Source of the DNA: Colwellia psychrerythraea 34H
GTDB lineage: Bacteria > Pseudomonadota > Gammaproteobacteria > Enterobacterales > Alteromonadaceae
Assembly (NCBI RefSeq): GCF_000012325.1
Contig: NC_003910.7
Coordinates: 1-64,000, forward strand
Length of the DNA: 64,000 bases
Direction: 5' to 3'
The notes below the pieces were generated by a model, which was not told the origin of the DNA, made no database searches, and saw only the letters and a list, made by a program, of their open reading frames with translations. The first letter of the stretch is position 1, and every line of letters begins with the position of its first letter. The position numbers and the translations under genes are program-made. Shown here piece by piece: positions 1-11,500 of the stretch.

Positions 1-6
1 TGCACT

Positions 7-15
7 TGTGGATAA
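7..15 (-). promoter_or_regulatory. DnaA box upstream of dnaA
   Basis: The plus strand reads TGTGGATAA, the exact reverse complement of the consensus DnaA box TTATCCACA, 56 bp before the dnaA start. It may be part of oriC or the dnaA autoregulatory site. Only one box is visible because the window begins here, so the origin itself is not claimed. Confidence 0.7.
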
Positions 16-71
16 CTCAATAGATAATAGCCTTCAGAAAAATAATAACCTAGTTACTACTGGAGTTTTGG

Positions 72-1457
72 TTGGATCATTCCCCTTGGCAAAGATGCCT
101 ATCTGTTCTACAAGAAGAATTGCCTGCTCAGCAATTTAGTATGTGGATCCGACCCTTACAATGCGTTATAAATGATAATGTTATGACGCTTTATGCTCCT
201 AATCGCTTTGTTTTAGATTGGGTTAGAGATAAATATGTAAATCGTATAAATGAACTTCTTACTATTAACGAATCAAATAATCCATTATTACTTCGCTTTG
301 ATGTGGGTAGTAAACCGACTATTGATAATTCTGTTACCAATAGCCCCGTTTCTAGAAATACGGGTGGCAACGAATCATTATTTGCCAAAGCTACTTCAGC
401 GCCTAAAGTTGCTGAGCCAGAAAGTAATATTCCAAAGAAAACCAATGTACGTTTAAATTACACTTTCGAAAATTTCGTTGAGGGTAAATCTAATCAACTT
501 GCTCGAGCTGCTGCTTCACAAGTTGCAGATAATCCGGGCACTGCTTACAACCCATTATTTATTTATGGTGGTACTGGTTTAGGTAAAACGCATTTATTAC
601 ATGCTGTTGGTAATGGGATTTTGCTCAACAAACCCAATGCAAAAATCGCTTATATGCATTCAGAGCGATTTGTGCAAGATATGGTTAGAGCATTACAAAA
701 TAATGCGATGGAAAAATTCAAGCAATACTATCGTAGTGTTGATGCACTACTTATCGATGATATTCAATTTTTTGCTGGTAAAGAGCGAACTCAAGAAGAA
801 TTTTTCCATACGTTCAATGCATTACTTGAGGGGAATCAACAGGTTATATTAACCAGTGATCGCTATCCAAAAGAAATTAATGGTGTAGATGATAGATTAA
901 AATCTCGATTTGGTTGGGGCTTAACTTTAGCAATAGAACCGCCAGAACTTGAAACGCGGGTTGCTATATTAAAGCGCAAAGCACAAGAAAGTCAGATTAA
1001 TTTGGCTGATGAAGTTGCCTTTTTTATTGCTAAACGTCTTCGCTCTAATGTTCGTGAATTGGAAGGGGCTTTAAACCGTGTTATCGCTAATGCCAATTTT
1101 ACTGGTCGTGCTATTACTATTGATTTTGTCCGTGAAGCATTACGAGATTTACTCGCCTTACAAGATAAACTCGTTACTATAGATAATATTCAACGAACGG
1201 TTGCCGAATATTATAAAATTAAAATAGCGGATTTGTTATCAAAACGTCGAAATCGCTCTGTTGCTCGACCTCGCCAAATTGCCATGGCATTATCTAAAGA
1301 GTTAACCAACCACAGCTTGCCTGAAATTGGTGATGCATTTGGTGGTCGAGATCATACAACAGTTTTGCATGCCTGCCGTAAAGTTAAATCATTACGTGAA
1401 GAGACGCATGATATTAAAGAAGATTACTCAAATTTAATCAGAACACTTTCATCTTAA
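72..1457 (+). CDS. dnaA: Chromosomal replication initiator DnaA
   Basis: DnaA binds DnaA boxes at oriC, melts the origin and loads DnaB helicase. The 461-residue protein has the N-terminal DnaB-interaction domain (WIRPLQ near residue 25), a variable linker, the AAA+ domain with Walker A GGTGLGKT near 166 and Walker B LLIDD near 226, and the C-terminal helix-turn-helix with the box-binding signature GGRDHTT near 424. The start is a TTG at 72 preceded by GGAG at 62-65; it gives the family N-terminus (SPWQRCL, compare E. coli SLWQQCL), and no better start is visible. The rare TTG start may limit expression. dnaN follows after 38 bp. Confidence 0.97.
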   Translation: MDHSPWQRCLSVLQEELPAQQFSMWIRPLQCVINDNVMTLYAPNRFVLDWVRDKYVNRINELLTINESNNPLLLRFDVGSKPTIDNSVTNSPVSRNTGGNESLFAKATSAPKVAEPESNIPKKTNVRLNYTFENFVEGKSNQLARAAASQVADNPGTAYNPLFIYGGTGLGKTHLLHAVGNGILLNKPNAKIAYMHSERFVQDMVRALQNNAMEKFKQYYRSVDALLIDDIQFFAGKERTQEEFFHTFNALLEGNQQVILTSDRYPKEINGVDDRLKSRFGWGLTLAIEPPELETRVAILKRKAQESQINLADEVAFFIAKRLRSNVRELEGALNRVIANANFTGRAITIDFVREALRDLLALQDKLVTIDNIQRTVAEYYKIKIADLLSKRRNRSVARPRQIAMALSKELTNHSLPEIGDAFGGRDHTTVLHACRKVKSLREETHDIKEDYSNLIRTLSS

Positions 1458-1495
1458 TAATTAAAAATAAAAACAGCACTTAAGCAGGTACCAAA

Positions 1496-2599
1496 ATGAA
1501 GTTTTCACTGAATAGGGAATTATTACTTAAACCATTATTATTGGTTTCTGGCGCAGTAGAACGTAAAAGTACGTTGCCAATTTTAAGTAATATACTTTTT
1601 GAGGTTAGTGGTCAGTCACTTACTTTGACAGCCACGGATTTAGAACTCGAAATGGTTGCTTATGCTGAAATTCAGAATCAAGGTGACGATGGTAAGATCA
1701 CTATTCCGGCTCGTAAATTATTAGACATATGTAAAAGTCTACCAGAGAGTTCTTTAATTTCTTTTGAAGTGATAGATGAAACTATTAAGTTATCTTCAGG
1801 TCGTAGTAAATATTCACTTTCTACGTTACCTGCTGTCGATTTTCCAAATATTGAAGAATGGAAAGGGGATGTTGAGTTTCAACTTTTAAAATCTGAATTT
1901 TTACGTTTAATAGAAAGCACTCATTTTTCGATGGCCAACCAAGATGTCCGTTATTACTTAAACGGCATGTCTATCGAAAGTGAAGGAAATGAGATTCGTT
2001 CAGTGGCTACAGATGGTCATCGTCTTGCTATTTGTAAAATATCAAATGAAACTTTAGCATTACCAGCTAGACAAGTTATTGTTCCCCGTAAAGGTATACT
2101 TGAAATAATTCGTCTACTTGCTCCTGTTGATGAAGCAGTGCAGGTGTTTTTAGGCTCTAATCACATTCGCATTATTGATAGTGAGTTCTCTTTTACCAGT
2201 AAATTGGTCGATGGTCGATTTCCTGATTACAGAAGAGTATTACCGAGAAACGGCGATAAAGTTTTTGAAACTAACAAAGATGCACTTCGTCAGGTTTTAT
2301 CACGTGCCTCAATTTTATCTAATGAGAAATTTAAAGGTGTACGTTTAAATTTCTCAGATACTAATTTAAAAATTACGGCCAATAACCCAGAGCAAGAACA
2401 AGCTGAGGAAGAAATTGAAATTAACTTTCCTTATGGCGAATTAGAAATTGGCTTTAACGTTAGCTATGTTCTCGATGTGCTAAGTGCTATCAAAGATGAA
2501 AATGTTAAATTTACCTTAGCTGATGCAAACAGTAGTGTAGTCATTGAGGGCAGTAGCAATGGCGAAGCGCTTTATGTTGTTATGCCTATGCGTTTATAG
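1496..2599 (+). CDS. dnaN: DNA polymerase III beta subunit (sliding clamp)
   Basis: The beta clamp is a ring-shaped dimer that tethers DNA polymerases to the template and is loaded by the gamma complex. The 367-residue length matches the E. coli protein (366). It starts MKFSLNREL, contains the signature KSTLPILSN near residue 23, and ends YVVMPMRL, the conserved C-terminus that forms part of the peptide-binding pocket. It lies between dnaA and recF in the standard replication cluster and is probably co-transcribed with them. No anomaly is visible. Confidence 0.98.
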   Translation: MKFSLNRELLLKPLLLVSGAVERKSTLPILSNILFEVSGQSLTLTATDLELEMVAYAEIQNQGDDGKITIPARKLLDICKSLPESSLISFEVIDETIKLSSGRSKYSLSTLPAVDFPNIEEWKGDVEFQLLKSEFLRLIESTHFSMANQDVRYYLNGMSIESEGNEIRSVATDGHRLAICKISNETLALPARQVIVPRKGILEIIRLLAPVDEAVQVFLGSNHIRIIDSEFSFTSKLVDGRFPDYRRVLPRNGDKVFETNKDALRQVLSRASILSNEKFKGVRLNFSDTNLKITANNPEQEQAEEEIEINFPYGELEIGFNVSYVLDVLSAIKDENVKFTLADANSSVVIEGSSNGEALYVVMPMRL

Positions 2600-2634
2600 A
2601 TTTATATTATAGTGAATAGGTGTTTTTTTTACCG

Positions 2635-3768
2635 ATGAGTGTTGCTAGGCTTACTACGTATAACTTTAGAAATTTATCATCTGTTGCTATTGATTTACAT
2701 CCCAAGCTTAATTTTTTTATTGGCAATAATGGCAGTGGAAAAAGTAGTTTACTTGAAGCCCTTTTTTTTCTGGGTCACGGTAAGTCATTTCGAACGAGTA
2801 AAGTAGAGCATCTTGCTTGTTACGAAACCGATAATTTTGTTGTCAGTATTAAAGATGTTAACGATTTACAACTTGGTTTAAGTAAAAATTTACAGACCGG
2901 CGTTACGCTCATTAAAATTAATGGTGAGCGTCATGCACGTTTATCTGAATTGGCAAAAAATATTGCTGTGCAAATTGTCACTCCTGAAAGTTTTAAATTG
3001 TTTTTTGGAGGACCGAAAGAGCGTCGACGTTTTATAGAGTTAGGTATGTTTCACGTGAAACATGATTCATCTAAACAATGGCGTGAATTTAACAGAGTCT
3101 TAAAACAGCGTAATGCTTGTATACGACATAACTTAGATAAAGCTACCTTTGATTATTGGACTGGTTTATTTTGTCAACTATCAGAGCAGGTTGCTGAAGT
3201 AAGATCTCAATATATTACTAACTTAATTTCAGAATTACCTTATTGGTTAGAAATTTTGTTACCAAATATTGCTGATAAGGTAACTGTACAATATTTACAG
3301 GGTTGGCCACAAAAAAAGAATTTAATGGATTCGCTGAACGATAGCCATGAGAGAGAACAAGCTTTTGGTTATAGTATTTATGGCGCACATAAATTTGATG
3401 TGAAATTTCTCATTGCAAAGCAGGCATTAGAGAGCCAGCTTTCAAGGGGACAACAAAAGTTGTTTTTACTGGCATTAACATTTGCACAGGCTAAATTAAT
3501 TGCAAGAGTTAATCGAGTAAAACCAATTTTACTTATTGATGATATAGGGGCAGAATTAGATATTAATTCTAGGGAATCCTTATCACAAGCGCTAAGTATT
3601 TTGGATTGCCAAGTTATTATCACGGCAATAGAAGAAGGTGTATTACAACCTTTTATTGATGACGTTTCAGTTGCTGATAAAGAGAGTAGTAAGAAAACAA
3701 AATATCATATGTTTCACGTGAAACATGGTGGTATATTACCTGTGAATAATTCAGTTAAGATTGAGTAG
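2635..3768 (+). CDS. recF: DNA recombination and repair protein RecF
   Basis: RecF is an SMC-like ATPase that works with RecO and RecR to load RecA at ssDNA gaps. Walker A GNNGSGKSS is near residue 30, the ABC signature region LSRGQQK and Walker B ILLIDDIGAELD are in the C-terminal third. I chose ATG 2635 (MSVARLTTYNFRNL) because it matches the family N-terminus; an in-frame GTG at 2620 would add five residues. At 377 residues it is longer than E. coli RecF (357), mainly at the C-terminus. The hexapeptide MFHVKH occurs twice (about 138-143 and 359-364), each encoded by a perfect parS palindrome. gyrB begins 9 bp downstream. Confidence 0.95.
   Translation: MSVARLTTYNFRNLSSVAIDLHPKLNFFIGNNGSGKSSLLEALFFLGHGKSFRTSKVEHLACYETDNFVVSIKDVNDLQLGLSKNLQTGVTLIKINGERHARLSELAKNIAVQIVTPESFKLFFGGPKERRRFIELGMFHVKHDSSKQWREFNRVLKQRNACIRHNLDKATFDYWTGLFCQLSEQVAEVRSQYITNLISELPYWLEILLPNIADKVTVQYLQGWPQKKNLMDSLNDSHEREQAFGYSIYGAHKFDVKFLIAKQALESQLSRGQQKLFLLALTFAQAKLIARVNRVKPILLIDDIGAELDINSRESLSQALSILDCQVIITAIEEGVLQPFIDDVSVADKESSKKTKYHMFHVKHGGILPVNNSVKIE
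3047..3062. promoter_or_regulatory. parS site 1 (ParB binding) inside recF
   Basis: The sequence TGTTTCACGTGAAACA is a perfect 16-bp palindrome identical to the canonical bacterial parS consensus. ParB-CTP clamps load at such sites and organise origin segregation with ParA and SMC/MukB. It lies inside recF and is read as MFHVKH. The parA and parB genes are not in this window. Confidence 0.92.
3710..3725. promoter_or_regulatory. parS site 2 (ParB binding) near the 3' end of recF
   Basis: This is a second exact copy of TGTTTCACGTGAAACA, 663 bp from the first and in the same reading frame, again encoding MFHVKH. It falls in the extra C-terminal tail of RecF, beyond the Walker B region, so the tail may be tolerated chiefly because it carries this site (inference). 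Confidence 0.92.
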
Positions 3769-6222
<2,454 letters not shown>

Positions 6223-6242
6223 TACTTATTGATTTTTAAATA

Positions 6243-6274
6243 AAATGCCCGGTCTTCATATCCGGGCATTTTTG
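6243..6274 (+). terminator. Intrinsic terminator after gyrB
   Basis: The arms ATGCCCGG (6245-6252) and CCGGGCAT (6262-6269) form an 8-bp stem with a 9-nt loop, followed by a run of T. Confidence 0.9.
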
Positions 6275-6396
6275 TAGAATAAGTACTCTAAAAATGGTTA
6301 TAATTAATAAACCGAATAAGATGGTAAAGAGTCCCTAAGTATTTTCAGAAAATATTCTTTGCTCAGTTAAACAATACAAAAGTGAATTTGAACACC

Positions 6397-7323
6397 ATGA
6401 CAACTTATAATAGTAATACTTTTCAAGGCTTAATTTTGCAATTGCAAGATTATTGGTCACGTCAAGGTTGTGCAATCGTACAGCCTCTTGATATGGAAGT
6501 TGGGGCAGGTACATTCCACCCGATGACTTTTTTACGCTCAATTGGCCCAGAGCCTATTAGCAGTGCTTATGTACAACCTTGCCGTCGTCCTACGGATGGT
6601 CGTTATGGTGATAACCCAAATCGCTTACAGCATTATTATCAATTTCAAGTGATGTTAAAGCCTTCACCTAAGAATATTCAAGAGCTTTACCTAAATTCTT
6701 TAAAAGAGTTAGGTGTAGACCCGCTTGTTCATGATATACGTTTTGTAGAAGATAACTGGGAGTCACCTACATTAGGTGCTTGGGGCTTAGGTTGGGAGAT
6801 TTGGTTAAATGGTATGGAGATCTCACAATTCACCTACTTCCAACAAGTAGGTGGCTTAGAGTGTACGCCGGTTACGGGTGAAATAACTTACGGGTTAGAG
6901 CGCTTAGCCATGTATATACAAAATGTGGATAGCATTTATGATCTAGTATGGACTGATGGTCCTCTAGGCACTGTTTATTACCGTGATATTTTCCATCAAA
7001 ATGAAGTAGAGCAATCTACTTATAATTTTGAGTATGCGGATGTGGATGCATTATTTAAGCAATTTGACCAATGTGAAAAAGATAGTCAAAAACTGATTGA
7101 AGCTAATTTACCTTTACCTGCTTATGAGCAAGTAATGAAAGCATCACATGCCTTTAACTTACTTGATGCTCGTCATGCTATATCGGTAACTGAGCGCCAA
7201 CGTTATATTTTACGTGTACGTACTTTATCTAAAGCTGTTGCAGAAGCTTATTACCAGAAACGTGAAGAGCTTGGTTTTCCAATGTGCAAGAATAATGAAA
7301 CTTTAGCTAAAGGAGATAAATAA
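6397..7323 (+). CDS. glyQ: Glycyl-tRNA synthetase alpha subunit
   Basis: GlyQ carries the class II catalytic core of the alpha2-beta2 glycyl-tRNA synthetase and makes glycyl-adenylate. [17 protein letters not shown] at the N-terminus is the family hallmark, followed by [15 protein letters not shown] and the glycine/ATP site region LEVTPVTG-like [18 protein letters not shown] prefer ATG 6397 ([11 protein letters not shown], 308 residues; E. coli has 303) over the in-frame GTG at 6382, although neither has a clear Shine-Dalgarno sequence. The stop codon overlaps the glyS start by one base, suggesting translational coupling and equal subunit output. Confidence 0.96.
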   Translation: MTTYNSNTFQGLILQLQDYWSRQGCAIVQPLDMEVGAGTFHPMTFLRSIGPEPISSAYVQPCRRPTDGRYGDNPNRLQHYYQFQVMLKPSPKNIQELYLNSLKELGVDPLVHDIRFVEDNWESPTLGAWGLGWEIWLNGMEISQFTYFQQVGGLECTPVTGEITYGLERLAMYIQNVDSIYDLVWTDGPLGTVYYRDIFHQNEVEQSTYNFEYADVDALFKQFDQCEKDSQKLIEANLPLPAYEQVMKASHAFNLLDARHAISVTERQRYILRVRTLSKAVAEAYYQKREELGFPMCKNNETLAKGDK

Positions 7324-9389
7324 TGACTACTGAAACACTCCTTATTGAGCTTGGTACAGAAGAGTTACCACCTAAATCATTAAAAACATTAGCGACTGCT
7401 TTTTATGACAACATCAAGGGTCAACTTGATAGTCATAACTTATCGTATAGCGATATTAAATGGTTTGCTACACCTCGTCGATTTGCTGTTCAAGTTTTTG
7501 ATTTAGTTGAAAAACAGGATGATAAAATCGTAGAGAAACGCGGTCCAGCAGTGAATGTAGCATTTGATGATGCTGGCAATGCTAGCAAAGCTGCACAAGG
7601 TTGGGCTCGGTCGAATGGCATAGAGGTTGATCAAGCAGAGCGTTTAGTTACCGGCAAGGGCGAATGGTTACTTCATCGTGCCACAGTATCAGGTAAAGCT
7701 GTCGTTGAACTAATACCGGACATGGTAACGACGGCATTAAATAAACTGCCAATTGCTAAACCTATGCGTTGGGGAGCTGAACGAACTCAGTTTATTCGCC
7801 CAGTACAAACGTTAACCATGCTTTTTGGTAGCGATATTATTGCAGGAGAGGCCCTTGGGGTTAGCTCAAGTAATCAAGTACAAGGGCATCGTTTTCATCA
7901 TGAAGGTTTAGTGACTATTAATCATGCTAATGATTACCAAGCCGAATTAGCAAAAGCTTACGTAGAAGTAGACTTTAATGAAAGACAAAACAAAATTGTT
8001 GCTCAAATAAAACAAGTTGCTAATGATATTGACGCTGTTGCCTTAATTGATGAAGAGTTACTTAACGAAGTAACGGCATTAGTTGAGTGGCCAGTGACTT
8101 TAGTTGGGACTTTTGATGAAGATTTCCTAAATGTGCCAGCAGAGCCGTTAATATACTCGATGAAAGATCATCAAAAGTATTTCCCGGTCACAGATAAAAA
8201 TGGTCAATTAGTTAATAAGTTTATCTTTGTTACTAATATAGAATCTAAAGATCCGAATACGATTATTTTTGGTAATGAAAAAGTCATTCGTCCTCGTTTA
8301 GCCGATGCTGAGTTTTTCTTTAAAACGGATAAAAAACAGAGTTTAGAATCAAGATTAAAAAGTCTTGAGTCAGTGTTATTTCAAAAGCAGCTAGGTACAT
8401 TGAAGGCTAAGTCTGAGCGAATTGCTTCATTATCTCAATTCATCGCTGAACAATTAAACGAGAATGCACAAGATGCTTATCGTGCAGGTTTACTTAGTAA
8501 AACTGATTTAATGTCAGATATGGTATTAGAATTCCCACAAGTGCAAGGCACTATGGGTAAGTATTACGCATTACATGATGGTGAAAATGAAAACATTGCA
8601 CAAGCATTGGAAGATCAATATCGTCCACGTTTTGCCGGTGATTCTTTACCAGAAGCTAATATTGGTTGTGCAGTAGCTATTAGTGACAAAATTGATAGCT
8701 TAGTGGGTATCTTTGGTATTAATCAAGCCCCTAAGGGTGATAAAGACCCGTTTGCTTTACGAAGAGCTGCCATTGGTAGTATTCGTATAATCATTGAAAA
8801 ACAGCTCGATTTAGACCTATCCACTTTGATTAATAAAAGTATTGAATTATTTGGCGATAAATTAGTAAACGAAAATACCGCCACTGATGTACTTGAATTT
8901 ATTATGGGTCGTTTCCGTGCTTTTTATCAAGAACAAGGTATTAGCGTTGATGTTATCCAAGCGGTATTGGCTAAGAAGCCGAGTGCACCACTTGACTTTG
9001 AAAAGCGCATTAAAGCAGTAACTTTCTTTGGTGAGTTACCTGAGGCTGCAACACTTGCTGCTGCTAATAAGCGTGTTGGAAATATATTGGCTAAATTCGA
9101 TGGTGAACTTTACCAGTCGTTTAATACTGATTTAGCAACAGAGCAAGCGGAACGTGATTTAGCTGATATCTATCGAGATATAAGCTTGAAAGTTGCGCCG
9201 TTAATGGCTGATAAGAATTACCAAGCCGCTCTTTCTGAATTAGCTCAGCTTAAAGCTCCTATAGATACCTTCTTTGATGGTGTCATGGTGATGAGCGATG
9301 ATGAAGCAGTTAAAATAAACCGTTTAACCTTACTCAATCAAATTAGAAATAGCTTCTTTGCAATCGCAGATATATCTGTCTTGCAGTAA
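7323..9389 (+). CDS. glyS: Glycyl-tRNA synthetase beta subunit
   Basis: GlyS supplies tRNA(Gly) binding and the anticodon-recognition region of the heterotetrameric enzyme. At 688 residues it matches E. coli (689). It begins TETLLIELGTEELPPK, the usual N-terminus, and contains FATPRRFAV and the HD-like region. A clear AAGGAG lies upstream, within the end of glyQ, and the start overlaps the glyQ stop. A terminator follows at about 9.42 kb. Confidence 0.97.
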   Translation: MTTETLLIELGTEELPPKSLKTLATAFYDNIKGQLDSHNLSYSDIKWFATPRRFAVQVFDLVEKQDDKIVEKRGPAVNVAFDDAGNASKAAQGWARSNGIEVDQAERLVTGKGEWLLHRATVSGKAVVELIPDMVTTALNKLPIAKPMRWGAERTQFIRPVQTLTMLFGSDIIAGEALGVSSSNQVQGHRFHHEGLVTINHANDYQAELAKAYVEVDFNERQNKIVAQIKQVANDIDAVALIDEELLNEVTALVEWPVTLVGTFDEDFLNVPAEPLIYSMKDHQKYFPVTDKNGQLVNKFIFVTNIESKDPNTIIFGNEKVIRPRLADAEFFFKTDKKQSLESRLKSLESVLFQKQLGTLKAKSERIASLSQFIAEQLNENAQDAYRAGLLSKTDLMSDMVLEFPQVQGTMGKYYALHDGENENIAQALEDQYRPRFAGDSLPEANIGCAVAISDKIDSLVGIFGINQAPKGDKDPFALRRAAIGSIRIIIEKQLDLDLSTLINKSIELFGDKLVNENTATDVLEFIMGRFRAFYQEQGISVDVIQAVLAKKPSAPLDFEKRIKAVTFFGELPEAATLAAANKRVGNILAKFDGELYQSFNTDLATEQAERDLADIYRDISLKVAPLMADKNYQAALSELAQLKAPIDTFFDGVMVMSDDEAVKINRLTLLNQIRNSFFAIADISVLQ

Positions 9390-9421
9390 ACCCTGCGTTA
9401 GAAAAAAGTTAGAAATAAAAT

Positions 9422-9453
9422 AAAAAGGTCATGGCAACATGGCCTTTTTTTAT
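9422..9453 (+). terminator. Intrinsic terminator after glyS
   Basis: The arms AGGTCATG and CATGGCCT (one G-T pair) around a 4-nt loop are followed by seven T residues, 33 bp after the glyS stop codon. Confidence 0.85.
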
Positions 9454-9553
9454 GCCTAAAATTCGAGTGAAATAAATTTAATAAATGACATTCAAAATTT
9501 GAGCTAGATCAACAACAAGAACATAAATAGGCGTAAGGTGAATGTAAGGGTAA

Positions 9554-9818
9554 ATACCCAAGCTACTTGAAGATGCAGATTTCAGCTGGAATTATAAATC
9601 CCTTTAGGCAAGGCATTGATTGAAGAGAATAGTTATTCTATTGTCGACATCAATAACGTAGCTTAAAGCGTTTATAAACCAGCCCTACGGGGATGTTTGA
9701 GCAAACAATGTTCTTCGTTGCCTCCTTTTTTAAGGGAATAACCCTTAATAAAATGAGGCGCCTTGATCATGAATTGCTCAAGCATCCTGAAACACACATT
9801 TTCAAGTGGCTTGGGTAT
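9554..9818. repeat. MITE-like element E1
   Basis: This non-coding 265-bp element is bounded by imperfect inverted repeats: the left end reads ATACCCAAGCTACTTGAA and the right end, reversed, ATACCCAAGCCACTTGAA. It fills most of the 459-bp gap between glyS and the DksA-like gene. It contains GCGCCTTGA (9758-9766) and TTCTTCGTTGCCTCC (from 9711), motifs shared with elements E2, E3 and E4. Several internal hairpins are visible, such as AAGGGaataaCCCTT. There is no transposase, so any movement would be in trans. Confidence 0.75.
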
Positions 9819-9848
9819 ATATAAATACCGACCAATAAGGAGCTGGTT

Positions 9849-10163
9849 ATGCCAAGCAAAGAAATAACGACATTATTAGAAAATAAATTAGTGCAATTAA
9901 CTAAGCGAATTAGTGCGATAGAAGCTGATTTTCATAAAGGTAGATCACAAGACTTTTCTGAACAAGCAACAGAAACTGAAAATGATGGTGTGCTCGATGA
10001 AATTCATCATGAGGCGAAGCTAGAGTTGAGTTTAGTCAAGTCGGCATTAAAACGAATAACAGAGGGGTTATACGGAAGTTGTGTTGAATGTGAGGAACCC
10101 ATTAACCCTGATAGATTGTCGGCATTACCTTATACAACTAAATGTATTAAGTGCGCTGTTTAA
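9849..10163 (+). CDS. TraR/DksA-family zinc-finger protein
   Basis: This 104-residue protein has an N-terminal helical region with acidic residues and a C-terminal C4 zinc finger (C78, C81, C99, C102, in CVEC...CIKC), the TraR/DksA/YbiI arrangement. Full-length DksA is about 150 residues and inserts a coiled coil into the RNA polymerase secondary channel to potentiate ppGpp. This shorter homologue may act similarly, but that is inference. AAGGAG stands upstream of the ATG. A YdcH-type gene follows after 32 bp, and the pair sits between two inverted related MITE-like elements. Confidence 0.85.
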   Translation: MPSKEITTLLENKLVQLTKRISAIEADFHKGRSQDFSEQATETENDGVLDEIHHEAKLELSLVKSALKRITEGLYGSCVECEEPINPDRLSALPYTTKCIKCAV

Positions 10164-10195
10164 TAAAATATTAACAATAACTTTTGGAGCAAAAT

Positions 10196-10447
10196 ATGAC
10201 ATTAGAAAAACATGATTTACACCACGAATTTCCAGAATTTACGGATGAGATACATCACTTAAAATTAAATGATAATCACTTTGCGAGACTTTTTACTGAA
10301 TATCATGAAATAGATCATGAAGTTAACCGTATTGAGCAAGGTGTAGAAAACACCAGTGATGAATACCTAGAAGGTAAAAAGAAACAAAGACTTAAGCTAA
10401 AAGATAAGTTATTTGTTATGTTGAAAAAAGTACAAATACCAGCATAG
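10196..10447 (+). CDS. YdcH family (DUF465) small protein
   Basis: The 83-residue, highly charged, mostly helical protein has HHEFPEFTDEIHHLKLNDNHF near the start and a Lys-rich KKKQRLKLKDKL region, the pattern of DUF465/YdcH, whose molecular role is not well established. I chose ATG 10196 (MTLEKHDLHHE), which has GGAG at 10186-10189 at ideal spacing, rather than the TTG at 10184. It is probably co-transcribed with the DksA-like gene. Confidence 0.85.
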   Translation: MTLEKHDLHHEFPEFTDEIHHLKLNDNHFARLFTEYHEIDHEVNRIEQGVENTSDEYLEGKKKQRLKLKDKLFVMLKKVQIPA

Positions 10448-10456
10448 TTTTTGGTG

Positions 10457-10719
10457 TATACCCATTACCAATCAAGATGCATGTTTCAGAGTGTTTGAGC
10501 CGTTTCAATTCAAGGCGCTGTGATGACATAATGGTTATCCTTTATAAATCACAGCAACGATGAAGTGAAGTTGCTCAAGCGCTTCTTCGATGGGTTTAAA
10601 CTGACTTTATACAGCGTTAAATAATCAAACCATAGAAAGACTATGTTTAAATTATTTGCCTTGCCTAAAGTCATTTTAATTCCCACTGAAATTCTGCATT
10701 TTGAATGGTAACGGGTATA
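10457..10719. repeat. MITE-like element E2
   Basis: This non-coding 263-bp element fills most of the gap between the YdcH gene and lepB. Its ends are inverted repeats: TATACCCATTACCAATCAA on the left and, reversed, TATACCCGTTACCATTCAA on the right. The left arm continues GTTTCAGagTGtTTGAGC and then TCAAGGCGC (10510-10518). It is closely similar to the reverse complement of the right arm of E1, so E1 and E2 are the same family in inverted orientation. Confidence 0.75.
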
Positions 10720-10730
10720 AAGTTACAACC

Positions 10731-10765
10731 TTAATCCCCTGTATCTTTAAGGTACTGGGGATTTT
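10731..10765. terminator. Possible terminator between ydcH and lepB
   Basis: AATCCCC and GGGGATT, with an inner GTATC/GGTAC pairing, make a long hairpin between convergent genes. A short T-rich stretch (ATTTTG) follows on the plus strand. It could stop transcription from either side. Confidence 0.5.
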
Positions 10766-10788
10766 GTGTAAATAAAGGTGAATAACTG

Positions 10789-11481
10789 CTAAATACCATA
10801 AATATCTTGGAGTAATCGGTCCGAGCGAGGGATATAATAATTATTGTAATCAATAGAAAAAGCAATTGCAGTGGCCTTTCCTCGTAACTCTTGGTGAGGG
10901 ACAAAGCCATAAACACGTGAATCTGCACTGTGTCGGCGGTTATCACCTAATACTAAATAATGACCCGAAGGAACGGTTACAGGTAGAAAATTACTGAGCC
11001 GGTTACTTGCGGTATTATTGATATTAATGTGGTGTTCAACATTTCCTATTTTTTCTATCGAGGTTGTGATGTTTTGGGAATTAGTTTTGTTAATCAGCTT
11101 ATCTACTATTTTGTAGGACAAAGGTTTTCCGTTAACCTTAATAACTTCATTATTCATTTCAACGACATCGCCAGGTAAACCAATGACACGTTTAACTAAT
11201 CTTAACTCTGCAGCTTTAGATTCAAACACAACAATCTCACCGCGTTTAGGCGTAGTAATTGATAGTAGTGATACATCGGTAAAAGGTAAGCGAACGTCAT
11301 AGGCTATTTTATTAACAATAATACGGTCGCCTTCCTGAATAGTCGGTTTCATTGAACCTGTGGGCACAGAGTACCAGTCGGCAACCGCGCTTCGAAAAAC
11401 GGACATCAACAAGATGAAAATAAGGAATTTTTTGTTACTATGTAAAAAAGAAATGAATTTTTTATTACTAAAGTTGGTCAT
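10789..11481 (-). CDS. lepB: Signal peptidase I
   Basis: This inner-membrane serine protease (S26) removes signal peptides from Sec and Tat substrates. The single N-terminal hydrophobic segment (about residues 18-34) is followed by VPTGSMKPT with catalytic Ser43 and LVKRVIGLPGD with the general-base Lys97, and by GDNRRHSADSRVYGFVP (box E). At 230 residues with only one transmembrane segment it is shorter than E. coli LepB (324, two segments), so it may be a second, streamlined paralogue rather than the lepA-linked enzyme (inference). A 20-bp palindrome lies just upstream. Confidence 0.9.
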   Translation of the reverse strand: MTNFSNKKFISFLHSNKKFLIFILLMSVFRSAVADWYSVPTGSMKPTIQEGDRIIVNKIAYDVRLPFTDVSLLSITTPKRGEIVVFESKAAELRLVKRVIGLPGDVVEMNNEVIKVNGKPLSYKIVDKLINKTNSQNITTSIEKIGNVEHHININNTASNRLSNFLPVTVPSGHYLVLGDNRRHSADSRVYGFVPHQELRGKATAIAFSIDYNNYYIPRSDRLLQDIYGI

Positions 11482-11500
11482 AAGGTATTGCTCCGTGTTT

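Noticed and set aside
1..71. Calling oriC at the left edge
   Set aside because: Only one DnaA box is visible and the AT-rich unwinding region, if any, would be outside the window.
2620..2634. Upstream GTG start for recF
   Set aside because: It adds MFFLP, which is not part of the family N-terminus; ATG 2635 fits better.
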